DNA from: Bacteroidota bacterium
Lineage (GTDB): Bacteria > Bacteroidota > Bacteroidia > Chitinophagales > Chitinophagaceae
Reading direction: 5' to 3'
NCBI GenBank assembly: GCA_029778965.1
Contig: JAKPBL010000486.1
Coordinates: 1-28,552 of the forward strand
DNA length: 28,552 bases
Shown: piece after piece, positions 16,911 through 25,000 of the stretch
Layout: every line of letters starts with the position of its first letter
How positions within the stretch are numbered: the stretch's first letter is position 1
Notes under the pieces: generated by a model
The model's database searches: none
Told to the model about the DNA's origin: nothing
Seen by the model: the letters and a program-made list of their open reading frames with translations, nothing else
Program-made: the position numbers and the translations under genes

Positions 16911-17459
16911 TCAGGATATCATGGTTTTTAGTTGTTGCAGGCAACGGTACTTGTTGTTTTTTGCCGTTGCTTCCGTCCACCCGAAATGAGCCGCAATTTC
17001 TTTCATCGACATTTTCCGGTAATAGAACCGGGTGAGAAGCTGGCGACAGTTCTCACCCAGTTGCTGAAACCGCCTGCTGACTTCTGCGATGCGGTTTTCT
17101 TCTTCGGGGTTTAGGGTTGAGGCAGCCAGACCGGCAAAATTTTCTTCTTTTAATGTGGTCGTTGGGCGGCGGTTGTCAGCGCGCAATCGGTCGATCCATT
17201 TGTTGCGCACCACCTGAAAAAGATAACCGCTTACCGCATCGTCGTTTTCGGGTTTGAATTTTCCGGCTTCGAGGTTTTGCCAGAGCACGAGGAAAGCTTC
17301 CTGGAAAATATCTTTTGCATCGTCTTCCGTACCATTGTTCCGCAGCAGGTATTGCAGGGCTTTCGGGAAATTTTCCTGATATACGGTGTGCAGCCATCGG
17401 GGATCCTGGAGCCGGAGGGTTTGGGGTATAGGGACGTGCCCGGTTTTTGATTTGTCCAT
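16911..17459 (-). CDS. ECF-type RNA polymerase sigma factor
   Basis: A 182-residue sigma-70 family factor with only regions 2 and 4. Region 2 (about 30-95) carries AKDIFQEAFLVLWQNL and GYLFQVVRNKWIDRLR; region 4 (about 128-180) carries RQLLTRFYYRKMSMKEIAAHFGWTEATAKNNKYRCLQQLK, the helix-turn-helix that reads the -35 element. It directs RNA polymerase to a small regulon, often including its own operon. It is 33 bp downstream of an unknown lipoprotein gene and 13 bp upstream of the anti-sigma-like membrane protein gene. I do not see a confident consensus for its target promoter, so self-regulation is possible but not shown. Confidence 0.92.
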   Translation of the reverse strand: MDKSKTGHVPIPQTLRLQDPRWLHTVYQENFPKALQYLLRNNGTEDDAKDIFQEAFLVLWQNLEAGKFKPENDDAVSGYLFQVVRNKWIDRLRADNRRPTTTLKEENFAGLAASTLNPEEENRIAEVSRRFQQLGENCRQLLTRFYYRKMSMKEIAAHFGWTEATAKNNKYRCLQQLKTMIS

Positions 17460-17463
17460 GCCC

Positions 17464-17473
17464 GTTATATAAC
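17464..17473. promoter_or_regulatory. 10-bp palindrome just before the sigma gene
   Basis: GTTATATAAC is a perfect palindrome 4 bp upstream of the sigma factor ATG, within the 33-bp gap after the lipoprotein gene. It could be an operator or part of an AT-rich start region; a 10-bp AT-rich palindrome can also occur by chance. Confidence 0.25.
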
Positions 17474-17492
17474 AGGCATAAGATAAATCATT

Positions 17493-18704
17493 TTAATGAA
17501 GCACCTGCATTTCCTCATAGTTGTCGGGGTTGAGATTGAACTTACGCAGGTCATCGATACTGGTATGAACATCGGTGCCGATATAAGTGTTGTCGAGCTT
17601 ATTCAGGTAATAGCGTTGGTAGCTGTTGTCGACCTGGTAGGTATGCGTGCCCGACGCTACCGTGCTTTCTCCCCTGATCATGTTGACAAAGCTGCGGTGA
17701 TTGGCGTCCATGGCATCCATGCGGCTGTTGAAGTTGCGTGTGTTCTGTTCGCCAAATTGCTGGATCGCCTGCATGCGCATGTTATGAGAAACCATCATGT
17801 TGTTCATCCGCATCTGGTGGTCTCTTCTAAGCGCTGCCATACGTGTCTCATGCCGGGCGTTTTGTGACTGCTTCCAGGCTTCGCTGGTTTTATTCGAAGC
17901 ACAAATAGCCGAGTACAGGTCGAGGTATTTGGAAGGATCGTCTTTGCTGTAGATGATGCCGAAGTCGGGGCCCCAGACACCTCCGCCTGCAATAAGGGAG
18001 CCGAGCAAAATGGCGTTTATTTGCTCTCCGTTCGCCATGAACGAAAAGGGAAATCGCATACAGGTAATATTGGCGTTCACGCCTTTCCGGGCGAAATCCT
18101 GCATCATCTCTTGCGATTTTGCCTGGTCGATCTCTCCCGAACCCAGGGTAAAGCCAGGCATATTGCCGAATTTCCGGCGGATGATCTCGGGAAAGAGCTG
18201 CTCTGCGCCGGTGTAAGGGCGCACCTTCTGCAAGGGGTGCGAATTTGCCAGCTCGCGGAATTGCTCGGTTAACTGGTTGGGTACCGAGTACCAGGGCTCT
18301 TTATCGTCGCCTATGGCCAGGTAAGTGCGGCCGTCGGGACTCATACAGGTGGCGAGGAAGCGGCAAACTTCGTAGTAACGGGAAGAGTAGGCTTCGTTGG
18401 TCCATCCCTTGGGCAGGCCCACGGTGAAAGCCTGTTCATTCGGATCGGTCATTCTCACCAGCTCATAGCGACCGCCGTTGTCGTTGCCGTCGTTGTAGTT
18501 GGTATAGCGATTGTTGTCGACGGGCTGCTGCTGGTCAGGGCCGGCTGTTTCTATTTCGTCGCCTGCAAAATTGTCGTCGTTATACCGAATGGTTTGCGCC
18601 ACCCCTTCTGCCGTCTTCGGCTGGTTGCCAGGGTTGCCGCAACCGACCAGCACCAGGGTGAGGGCGGTCAATATAGCTGCTGATTTCATGGCGGTTGTTT
18701 TCAA
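17493..18704 (-). CDS. Lipoprotein with Met/His/Arg-rich helical segment, unknown
   Basis: A 403-residue protein I cannot name. It has a signal peptide with lipobox LVGC (C22), then an Asn/Asp/Gln-rich linker to about residue 78. A globular part (about 80-270) contains four cysteines (C114, C120, C215, C268). Residues 284-343 form a long polar helix packed with Met, His, Arg and Asn (ten Met in sixty residues). The C-terminal part (about 345-403) has a GTHTYQVDNSYQRYY segment and a YIGTD motif of a type I recall from proteins annotated only as hypothetical. It is the first gene of the minus-strand run, 33 bp before the sigma gene, so it may be a sensor, substrate or target of the sigma/CHAT block, or simply a neighbour. 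The N-terminal ATG (18702-18704) fits the signal peptide. Confidence 0.75.
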   Translation of the reverse strand: MKTTAMKSAAILTALTLVLVGCGNPGNQPKTAEGVAQTIRYNDDNFAGDEIETAGPDQQQPVDNNRYTNYNDGNDNGGRYELVRMTDPNEQAFTVGLPKGWTNEAYSSRYYEVCRFLATCMSPDGRTYLAIGDDKEPWYSVPNQLTEQFRELANSHPLQKVRPYTGAEQLFPEIIRRKFGNMPGFTLGSGEIDQAKSQEMMQDFARKGVNANITCMRFPFSFMANGEQINAILLGSLIAGGGVWGPDFGIIYSKDDPSKYLDLYSAICASNKTSEAWKQSQNARHETRMAALRRDHQMRMNNMMVSHNMRMQAIQQFGEQNTRNFNSRMDAMDANHRSFVNMIRGESTVASGTHTYQVDNSYQRYYLNKLDNTYIGTDVHTSIDDLRKFNLNPDNYEEMQVLH

Positions 18705-18771
18705 TACATCGTCGCCGGGTGAAAAAGGTCATCGGGTGGGGCAGATATTTTTTCAGCGGCCTTTGGCCAGG

Positions 18772-19551
18772 TCAGGGCTGGTCGTATTCCTCTTTCCGCC
18801 CTTCGAGGTGGCTACCCAGCGATTTGAGCCGCTTGTAGTTGTAGCCGCATTTCTTGATGTACTCCAGCAGTTCGTATTCGGTGGCGGTTTGCACAAATTC
18901 CACCGGCGGACGGTAATAATGCACGAAGCTGTCGATGTCAGTTCCTGAAAGCCCGGTGATCTTCCTGATTTTGGCGCGGGTAAAGCGCGAGTCGATGTAT
19001 TTCTCCTCTTCTTCCCGCAGCAGCCTTTCCCGGAAAGCCGCCATGCTCCGGTTTTTCCGGAAGCTGAACATGTTGATGAGCTGGTCGAGATCGAGCCCCA
19101 CCCCGAAATTACCCGATGCCGGCGGTGCGGTGGTTACCCCCAGCCCGGGCTTCTTGAAATTGAACGCTTTGGCATACTCTTCCCGGTTCATGATGGAGTC
19201 GCGCTTGTAATTGGGCGGCATGATCCTGACCTCTTTCAGGGTAGTGACGTTTACATGAAGGGAGATGTCGAACTGGCTGATGCGGGGTATAGCCGAAACC
19301 GAATACATAGGGGTTGGCTTGCCGAGATAGGAAAAGTAGATGGAATCGGTTTCGCTTACAACGATGCTGTACTGCCCGAGCGAATCGGTGGTGGCGCCGC
19401 GTCCGTTGTTGGTGAGTACCGACACCCCGGGCAAGGGGATGGTCCGGTTCATTTCGTACACGGTGCCCGACACCCGCACCTGCGCCTCACCTTGGCTGGC
19501 CAGCAGCAAACAGATCAGGAAAACTGGTATGAAAACGGAGAGCGGGCGCAT
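18772..19551 (-). CDS. CarboxypepD_reg-like (TonB-plug-type beta sandwich) exported protein
   Basis: A 259-residue exported protein. Residues 1-23 are a signal peptide ending GEA-Q. Residues about 25-105 match the carboxypeptidase-regulatory-like beta sandwich common on Bacteroidota surface proteins, seen as VSGTVYEMNRTIPLPGVSV, the GATTDSLGQYSI turn and the DSIYFSYLG strand. The rest (about 110-259) is charged and helical (RERLLREEEEKYIDSRFTR) with no recognised domain, and there is no TonB beta barrel, so this is a stand-alone protein, not a receptor. It lies 59 bp after the membrane-fused PurN gene on the same strand and 67 bp before the unknown lipoprotein gene. A GGCC-AAA-GGCC hairpin (18758-18768) lies right after its stop but lacks a T-tract. 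Confidence 0.83.
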   Translation of the reverse strand: MRPLSVFIPVFLICLLLASQGEAQVRVSGTVYEMNRTIPLPGVSVLTNNGRGATTDSLGQYSIVVSETDSIYFSYLGKPTPMYSVSAIPRISQFDISLHVNVTTLKEVRIMPPNYKRDSIMNREEYAKAFNFKKPGLGVTTAPPASGNFGVGLDLDQLINMFSFRKNRSMAAFRERLLREEEEKYIDSRFTRAKIRKITGLSGTDIDSFVHYYRPPVEFVQTATEYELLEYIKKCGYNYKRLKSLGSHLEGRKEEYDQP

Positions 19552-19610
19552 CGGTCTGCAAGGGTACGACTCATTTATGAAAGGCGATGAAATTTAACGG
19601 GTTGTAAAGC

Positions 19611-20519
19611 TCAGGGGGCGCCGAGCACGGTTTTTTCAATGATGGCCGGGTAGGCTTCGTGCTCCAGTTGGTGGATGCGGGCCGCCAGGGTGTCGGCGGT
19701 ATCGCCGGGTACGACGGGACAGCGCCCCTGGTAGATAGTGGCGCCATGGTCGTACTGTTCGTCCACAAAATGTACCGTGATGCCGCTTTCCGTTTCGCCG
19801 GCGGCAATTACCGCTTCATGCACGAAATGGCCGTACATGCCTTTACCGCCGTATTTGGGAAGAAGTGCGGGATGGATATTGATGATGCCCTGGGGGAAAC
19901 GGGTAATAAGTGCACCCGGCACTTTCCAGAGAAACCCTGCGAGAATGATAAAATCGATCTTATACTGCTGAAGATCAGCCAGGTAGGCATCGCCCCGGAA
20001 AAACCGTTCTTTTTCGATCAGCAGCACCGGGATGCCTTTTTCGGCAGCGATGGTGGTGACGCCTGCGCCCGGTTTATTGCAAACCACCAGGGCGACCCTG
20101 ATGCGCGGATGGTCGGAAAAACGGTCGATGATCTTCCGGGCATTCGACCCGGCGCCCGAGGCAAATATGGCCAGGTTGATAATACTTAATTGATTTTCAA
20201 TGGGTTGATTTTGAGTATCCACGGGTTCCTGTATTTTGGGTGATCGCCTGAAAAGCCGTTGTCCCATGCGGGCGATATAGTGCCGGAAAAAAGAAAACTG
20301 TCCGAAAGGAATGCTGACCAGCAAAACAGCTACCGGCCAGCAGACGGTGACTACTACAATGTACAAAACCGTCCAGGCTATAGGGTGCTCCACGCTGGTC
20401 TGTGCCATGATTTTCCGGGCGGCAAAACCGGCAAGACTGCCGCCGATGGCGAAAACGCAGAGGATAATGACCAGCCTCAACAGGCCGACGCCCCATTTTG
20501 TTTTCAGTTTCTTAAACAT
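19611..20519 (-). CDS. purN: Phosphoribosylglycinamide formyltransferase fused to an N-terminal DUF6787-like membrane domain
   Basis: A 302-residue fusion. Residues 1-91 have two membrane helices (about 13-35 and 46-72) with the GGSLAGFAARKI and LLVSIPFGQFSFFRHY motifs of the DUF6787 family. After a polar linker (92-112), residues about 113-300 are a full PurN that transfers a formyl group from 10-formyl-tetrahydrofolate to GAR in purine synthesis: IFASGAGSN opening, LAGFLWKVP, catalytic N214 and H216 in NIHPALLPKYGG, and D257 in the DEQYDHGA segment. There is no Met or alternative start at the junction, so I read one continuous chain. Both parts face the cytoplasm on the membrane if the helices form a hairpin. 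A frameshift artefact joining two genes is possible but the linker looks natural. It is divergent from the act operon. Confidence 0.88.
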   Translation of the reverse strand: MFKKLKTKWGVGLLRLVIILCVFAIGGSLAGFAARKIMAQTSVEHPIAWTVLYIVVVTVCWPVAVLLVSIPFGQFSFFRHYIARMGQRLFRRSPKIQEPVDTQNQPIENQLSIINLAIFASGAGSNARKIIDRFSDHPRIRVALVVCNKPGAGVTTIAAEKGIPVLLIEKERFFRGDAYLADLQQYKIDFIILAGFLWKVPGALITRFPQGIINIHPALLPKYGGKGMYGHFVHEAVIAAGETESGITVHFVDEQYDHGATIYQGRCPVVPGDTADTLAARIHQLEHEAYPAIIEKTVLGAP

Positions 20520-20640
20520 GGCGCAAAGGAACAGAGAAATGTTAAAACGCCGAAAGCGGCAAGGGCTGCGTCATATGAATAGAAATTAACTTAACACATT
20601 GAAATGCAAGCCCAACGTGGTCAAAAAAAATCAGTGAATG

Positions 20641-20673
20641 TTGATAGATTGTCAATATCGTGTCATATTTTTG
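20641..20673 (+). promoter_or_regulatory. Bacteroidota-type promoter of the act operon
   Basis: TATTTTTG (20666-20673) matches TAnnTTTG exactly, with TTG at 20641-20643 placed 22 nt upstream, within the 17-23 range described for Flavobacterium promoters. Transcription would start about 7 bp on, giving a leader of roughly 40 bases before the actA ATG at 20719. Confidence 0.65.
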
Positions 20674-20718
20674 CCCGTGAATCGCAACATTTAACATTAC
20701 CAACAGACCCTTCAGCTT

Positions 20719-21972
20719 ATGATTCCCTATAGATTGGTTGTGAAGCGTGTACTTTTTTCCCTGTTTTTGGTTGGAGTTGCTTGTTTTAGCCAGCCTGTTA
20801 TAGCCCAGGATGGAAAGGGGCTGTTCATGTCGAATTGCGCCGCCTGCCATGCGGTACTGAAAGACGGAACCGGTCCGGCCCTGTTTGGGGTAGAGGAAAG
20901 GGTTACCGACAAAAAGCTGCTGCACGACTGGATCCGCAATAACCAGGCGGTACTGGCTACGGGCAACAAATACTTCAACGACCTTTATGTTGCGCGGAAC
21001 AAGACGCCGATGAACCCGTTCCCGAACCTGACAGATGCTGAAATCGAAGCGATTCTGAAATATGTGCAGGATGAGGGTGTGAGGCAGCAGGCCGCCGCCG
21101 CTGCACCCGCTGCTGGTGCCGGAGCAGCTCAGGCAGTAAGCGAAGACAGCTCCTTATTATATGGCATTCTCACTCTGATTCTTGCGGTGATCGTTTTCAC
21201 CCTGCTCACGGTGAATGCCAACCTGAAAAAACTGGCCGACGAAAAAGAAGGCGTTCCTTCCTTTGAGCCGGTTCCCGTCTGGCGCAACAAGGCGTATATC
21301 GCGTTGTTTGCCGTGGTACTCTTTATCATCGGCGGGTATTATACCATCCAGGGCGCTATCGGCCTGGGCCGCAGCCAGAATTACCAGCCCGAGCAACCCA
21401 TTTATTATTCGCACAAAGTGCACGCCGGCACCAACCAGATAAGCTGTCTGTATTGCCACGGCGGTGCGCAGGATGGCAAGCATGCCAATATTCCTTCGCT
21501 GAATGTTTGTATGAACTGCCATATGCAGATCACCGAGTACACCGGTGAGAAACTGTTCCGCGAAGACGGTACGGAAGTAAACGGAACCGAAGAGATCAAG
21601 AAGATCTACGAGCATACCGGCTGGGATCCGGGGCAGAAGAAATATGCCAACGCCCCCAAGCCGATCGAATGGGTTAAGATACACAACCTGCCCGACCATG
21701 TTTATTTCAGCCACGCCCAGCACGTAAATGCCGGCCGCGTTGCCTGCCAGACCTGTCACGGTAATATCCAGGAAATGGGCGAGGTAAAACAGTTCGCCGA
21801 CCTGAGCATGGGCTGGTGTATCAACTGCCACCGCGAAACGAAAGTTCAGTTCACCGATAATAAATTCTACAGCATCTACGAGAAATTCCACGAAGAATTG
21901 AAAAACGGAAAAGTAGACAGCGTAACCGTAGAAATGATCGGTGGTACCGAATGTCAAAAATGTCACTATTGA
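20719..21972 (+). CDS. actA: ActA, multiheme cytochrome c subunit of Alternative Complex III
   Basis: A 417-residue cytochrome of the menaquinol:cytochrome c oxidoreductase Alternative Complex III. Six CxxCH heme motifs are visible: C40AACH, C243LYCH, C264MNCH, C343QTCH, C367INCH and C412QKCH. The first is in an N-terminal mono-heme domain (about 30-120) after a signal peptide (1-29); the last five form the usual pentaheme ActA part. Between them lie two membrane helices (about 146-166 and 191-210) and an Ala-rich linker. The classic ActA carries five hemes, so this one has an extra N-terminal cytochrome domain fused on. It moves electrons from the quinol site towards ActE and the oxidase. 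It is the first gene of the act operon, behind the promoter at 20641-20673. The start ATG and signal peptide agree. Confidence 0.92.
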   Translation: MIPYRLVVKRVLFSLFLVGVACFSQPVIAQDGKGLFMSNCAACHAVLKDGTGPALFGVEERVTDKKLLHDWIRNNQAVLATGNKYFNDLYVARNKTPMNPFPNLTDAEIEAILKYVQDEGVRQQAAAAAPAAGAGAAQAVSEDSSLLYGILTLILAVIVFTLLTVNANLKKLADEKEGVPSFEPVPVWRNKAYIALFAVVLFIIGGYYTIQGAIGLGRSQNYQPEQPIYYSHKVHAGTNQISCLYCHGGAQDGKHANIPSLNVCMNCHMQITEYTGEKLFREDGTEVNGTEEIKKIYEHTGWDPGQKKYANAPKPIEWVKIHNLPDHVYFSHAQHVNAGRVACQTCHGNIQEMGEVKQFADLSMGWCINCHRETKVQFTDNKFYSIYEKFHEELKNGKVDSVTVEMIGGTECQKCHY

Positions 21973-21973
21973 T

Positions 21974-21993
21974 CCGGGAAGGATAACCTTCGG
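21974..21993 (+). promoter_or_regulatory. Hairpin right after the actA stop
   Basis: GAAGG (21978-21982) pairs with CCTTC (21987-21991) around ATAA, and CC/GG extends the stem past a 2-nt bulge. There is no T-tract, so it is more likely an mRNA-stability or processing hairpin between actA and actB than a terminator. Confidence 0.4.
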
Positions 21994-22030
21994 CGGACTG
22001 CAAACAATTTACATCACCAAAAAATCAATG

Positions 22031-22042
22031 CCCCTTTCGGGG
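22031..22042 (+). promoter_or_regulatory. CCCC-TTTC-GGGG hairpin before actB
   Basis: A tight 4-bp GC stem with a 4-nt loop lies 8 bp before the actB ATG, inside the expected ribosome footprint. It could tune translation of actB. No Shine-Dalgarno site is seen, as is usual in this phylum. Confidence 0.4.
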
Positions 22043-22050
22043 TTTGGTAT

Positions 22051-25000
22051 ATGGAGCAAAAAAAGTACTGGCAAAGTTTCGGTGAGTTGACCAACTCAGC
22101 AGCACATCAGAAAAGTGCACAGGATGAATTCAAAGAAGAGCTTCCTTTTGATGGGTTCGACGCCCGCGGCCTGGAACAGGCTGGTACCCCGCGTCGCGAC
22201 TTCCTGAAATATGTCGGCTTCAGCACCGCTGCCGCCGCCATCGCCGCCAGTTGCGAAATCCCGATCAAGAAAGCGGTTCCTTTCGTTAATCGTCCGGCGG
22301 AAATCATTCCCGGTATAGCCGATTACTACGCTACCACGTATGTTGCCGGTGGTGACGCCATTCCTGTTTTAGCCCGTGTTCGCGACGGTCGCCCGATCAA
22401 GATCGAAGGCAATGACCGGTCGTCGTGGTCAAAAGGAGGCACTACCGCACAGGTGCAGGCTTCCGTACTCGATTTGTATGATACCGCCCGTTTGCGCTTT
22501 CCCGCTGCCAATGGCAAGGAGGTAAGCACGTTCGAGGCCTTTGATAAAATGGTGGCCGAGGCCATTGCCGGCCTGGGCGGCGCTCCGCTGGTGATCCTTT
22601 CTTCCACCATTAACTCACCCTCCGGCCGCCAGGTGATCAGCGAGTTCCTCGCCAAATATCCCGGCAGCCGCCATGTGCAGTACGACGCCGTTTCTTTCAG
22701 CGGTATGCTGCAGGCAAACGAAGCGACTTACGGCAAGCGCGCTATTCCTTCTTACGATTTTGCGAAAGCAAAAGTGATCGTGAGCCTGGGCGCCGATTTC
22801 CTGGCTACCTGGCTGAACCCTGTTGAGTTCCAGCATGGTTATACCCAGGGCCGCAAGATCAACCCGGCCAACCCGACCATGAGCAAGCATTACCAGTTTG
22901 AAGGTATGATGAGCATGACGGGCGCCAATGCCGACGAACGGTTTACGCATCGCCCGTCAGAAACAGGCGCTGTTGCTGCCGGTATCCTGGCTGCCCTGAA
23001 CGGACAGGCGGTGAATGTGAGCGGTGATAAGCTGAAGAAAGGCATTGCCAAAGCCGCTGCCGACCTGGCCGCCAATAAAGGCGCTGCACTGGTGGTATCG
23101 GGCAGCAATGATGTTAATGTACAAGTACTTGTAAACGCCATCAACGAAGCGATCGGCGCTAACGGAACCACCATCAACTGGGCAAACCCCCTGCTGAATA
23201 AATCAGGTGTCGACAGCGAGATGGCTGCGCTGGTAAACGAGATCGGCAATGGCAGCGTCGGCGGACTGATTGTCATCGACGCCAACCCGGTATATACTTA
23301 TTTTGACGGGGAAAAGCTGGCGGCCGCCCTGCCGAAGCTGAAACTGTCGGTGGCCCTGTCGGAGAAACTGGACGAAACCGCCAAGCTCTGTAAATATGTG
23401 CTGCCGGTGAATCACTATCTCGAAAGCTGGGGCGACGCTGAAATGAAGAGCGGTTATGTCAGCCTGCTGCAGCCGACCATCGCACCCCTGTTTAAAACAC
23501 GCCAGTGGCAGGAATCCCTGCTGAAGTGGAGCGGTAATACAACCGGTTATCACGATTATCATAAAGCATTCTGGTCTGCCCGCCTCAATGGCGACAGCAA
23601 TTACCTGGCAGCTCTTCAGGACGGTGTTATAGAGCCCGGCGCCAGCCTGGCCCTGAGCACAGCCAGTTTCAATGCAGCCCCTGTGGCGGCTGCCGTGGCA
23701 GCGTCGGCGGCCCCTGCGAAAAAAGGCAGTGTTACCGACAAAACAGCCGATGTGGAAGTGGTGCTGTACCAGAAAGCGGGTATCGCCGATGGTCGCCATG
23801 CCAACAACCCCTGGCTGCAGGAAATGCCCGACCCGATCACCCGCGCTACCTGGGACAACTACGTAATGATGTCGCCCAGCCTGGGTAAGAAGCTGCTCAA
23901 GATCGACATAGCCGTTGATACGCAAGCCGATAAGTACGATGCCTTCCCCAAAAAGCCGGTGGTGAACCTGAAGGTCGGCAGCAAAAAAGCCGTTACCCTG
24001 CCTGTGCTGATTATTCCGGGTATGCAGGAAGAGACGGTGGCCGTTGCCGTAGGTTATGGCCGGTCGGAAGAGTTCGGCAAGGCGAGCGCCGGCGTAGGTC
24101 AGAATGTATATCAACTGGCAGCATTGAACGGCGCCACGGTTTCTTATGTGACCGCCGGCCAGGTGGAAGCTACCGATGCCACCTATCCCATTGCTACCAC
24201 GCAGACACACGGCAAATACGAAGGCCGTCATGAAGTGGTTAAGGAAGTTACCCTGGCGTCGTTCCAGAAAGACCCGCGGCAGATCATCGAAGCCCGGGCC
24301 AAGGAGCTGGCGCCCTGGGGCGGACTGGAGCATTATGAAAAAGACGGCACCATTTACCCGGTTTTCGACAAGCCCGGTATCAAGTGGGGCATGAGCATCG
24401 ATATGAACAGTTGTTACGGATGCGGCGCCTGTGTGGTTGCCTGTACAGCCGAAAACAACGTTGCCGTGGTAGGCAAGCCCGAAGTGCTGCGTGCCCACGA
24501 CATGCACTGGCTGCGGATCGACCGCTATTTCAGCGGCAACCCGCACGATCCTGAAAGCATACAGACCGTGTTCCAGCCCATGCTCTGCCAGCATTGCGAC
24601 AATGCGCCCTGCGAGAACGTGTGCCCGGTAGCCGCCACCAACCACAGCAGCGAAGGTCTTAACCAGATGACCTATAACCGTTGTATCGGTACCAGGTACT
24701 GTGCCAACAACTGTCCGTATAAAGTGCGCCGCTTCAACTGGGCCGATTATACCGGCGCCGACAGCTTCAAGCACAATCAGGATATTTTTGACGAGAACCC
24801 TGCGGTGCTGATGATGAACGACGACCTCACCCGCATGGTACTGAACCCCGATGTAACTGTTCGCAGCCGCGGGGTGATCGAAAAATGTTCGTTCTGCGTA
24901 CAACGCCTGCAGGAAGGCAAGCTGCAAGCCAAGAAAGAAAACCGTCCGCTGACCGATAAGGATGTAAAGACTGCCTGCCAGCAGGCCTGCGCTGCCGATG

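Noticed and set aside
13053..17459. Type III-E CRISPR (gRAMP/TPR-CHAT) locus
   Set aside because: There is no repeat array, no Cas7-11-like gene and no Csx30/Csx31-like gene in the window; the CHAT protein is exported, unlike the CRISPR-linked one.
18758..18768. GGCC-AAA-GGCC hairpin as a terminator after the CarboxypepD_reg-like gene
   Set aside because: On the coding strand it is followed by an A-run, not a T-run, and the stem is only four base pairs.
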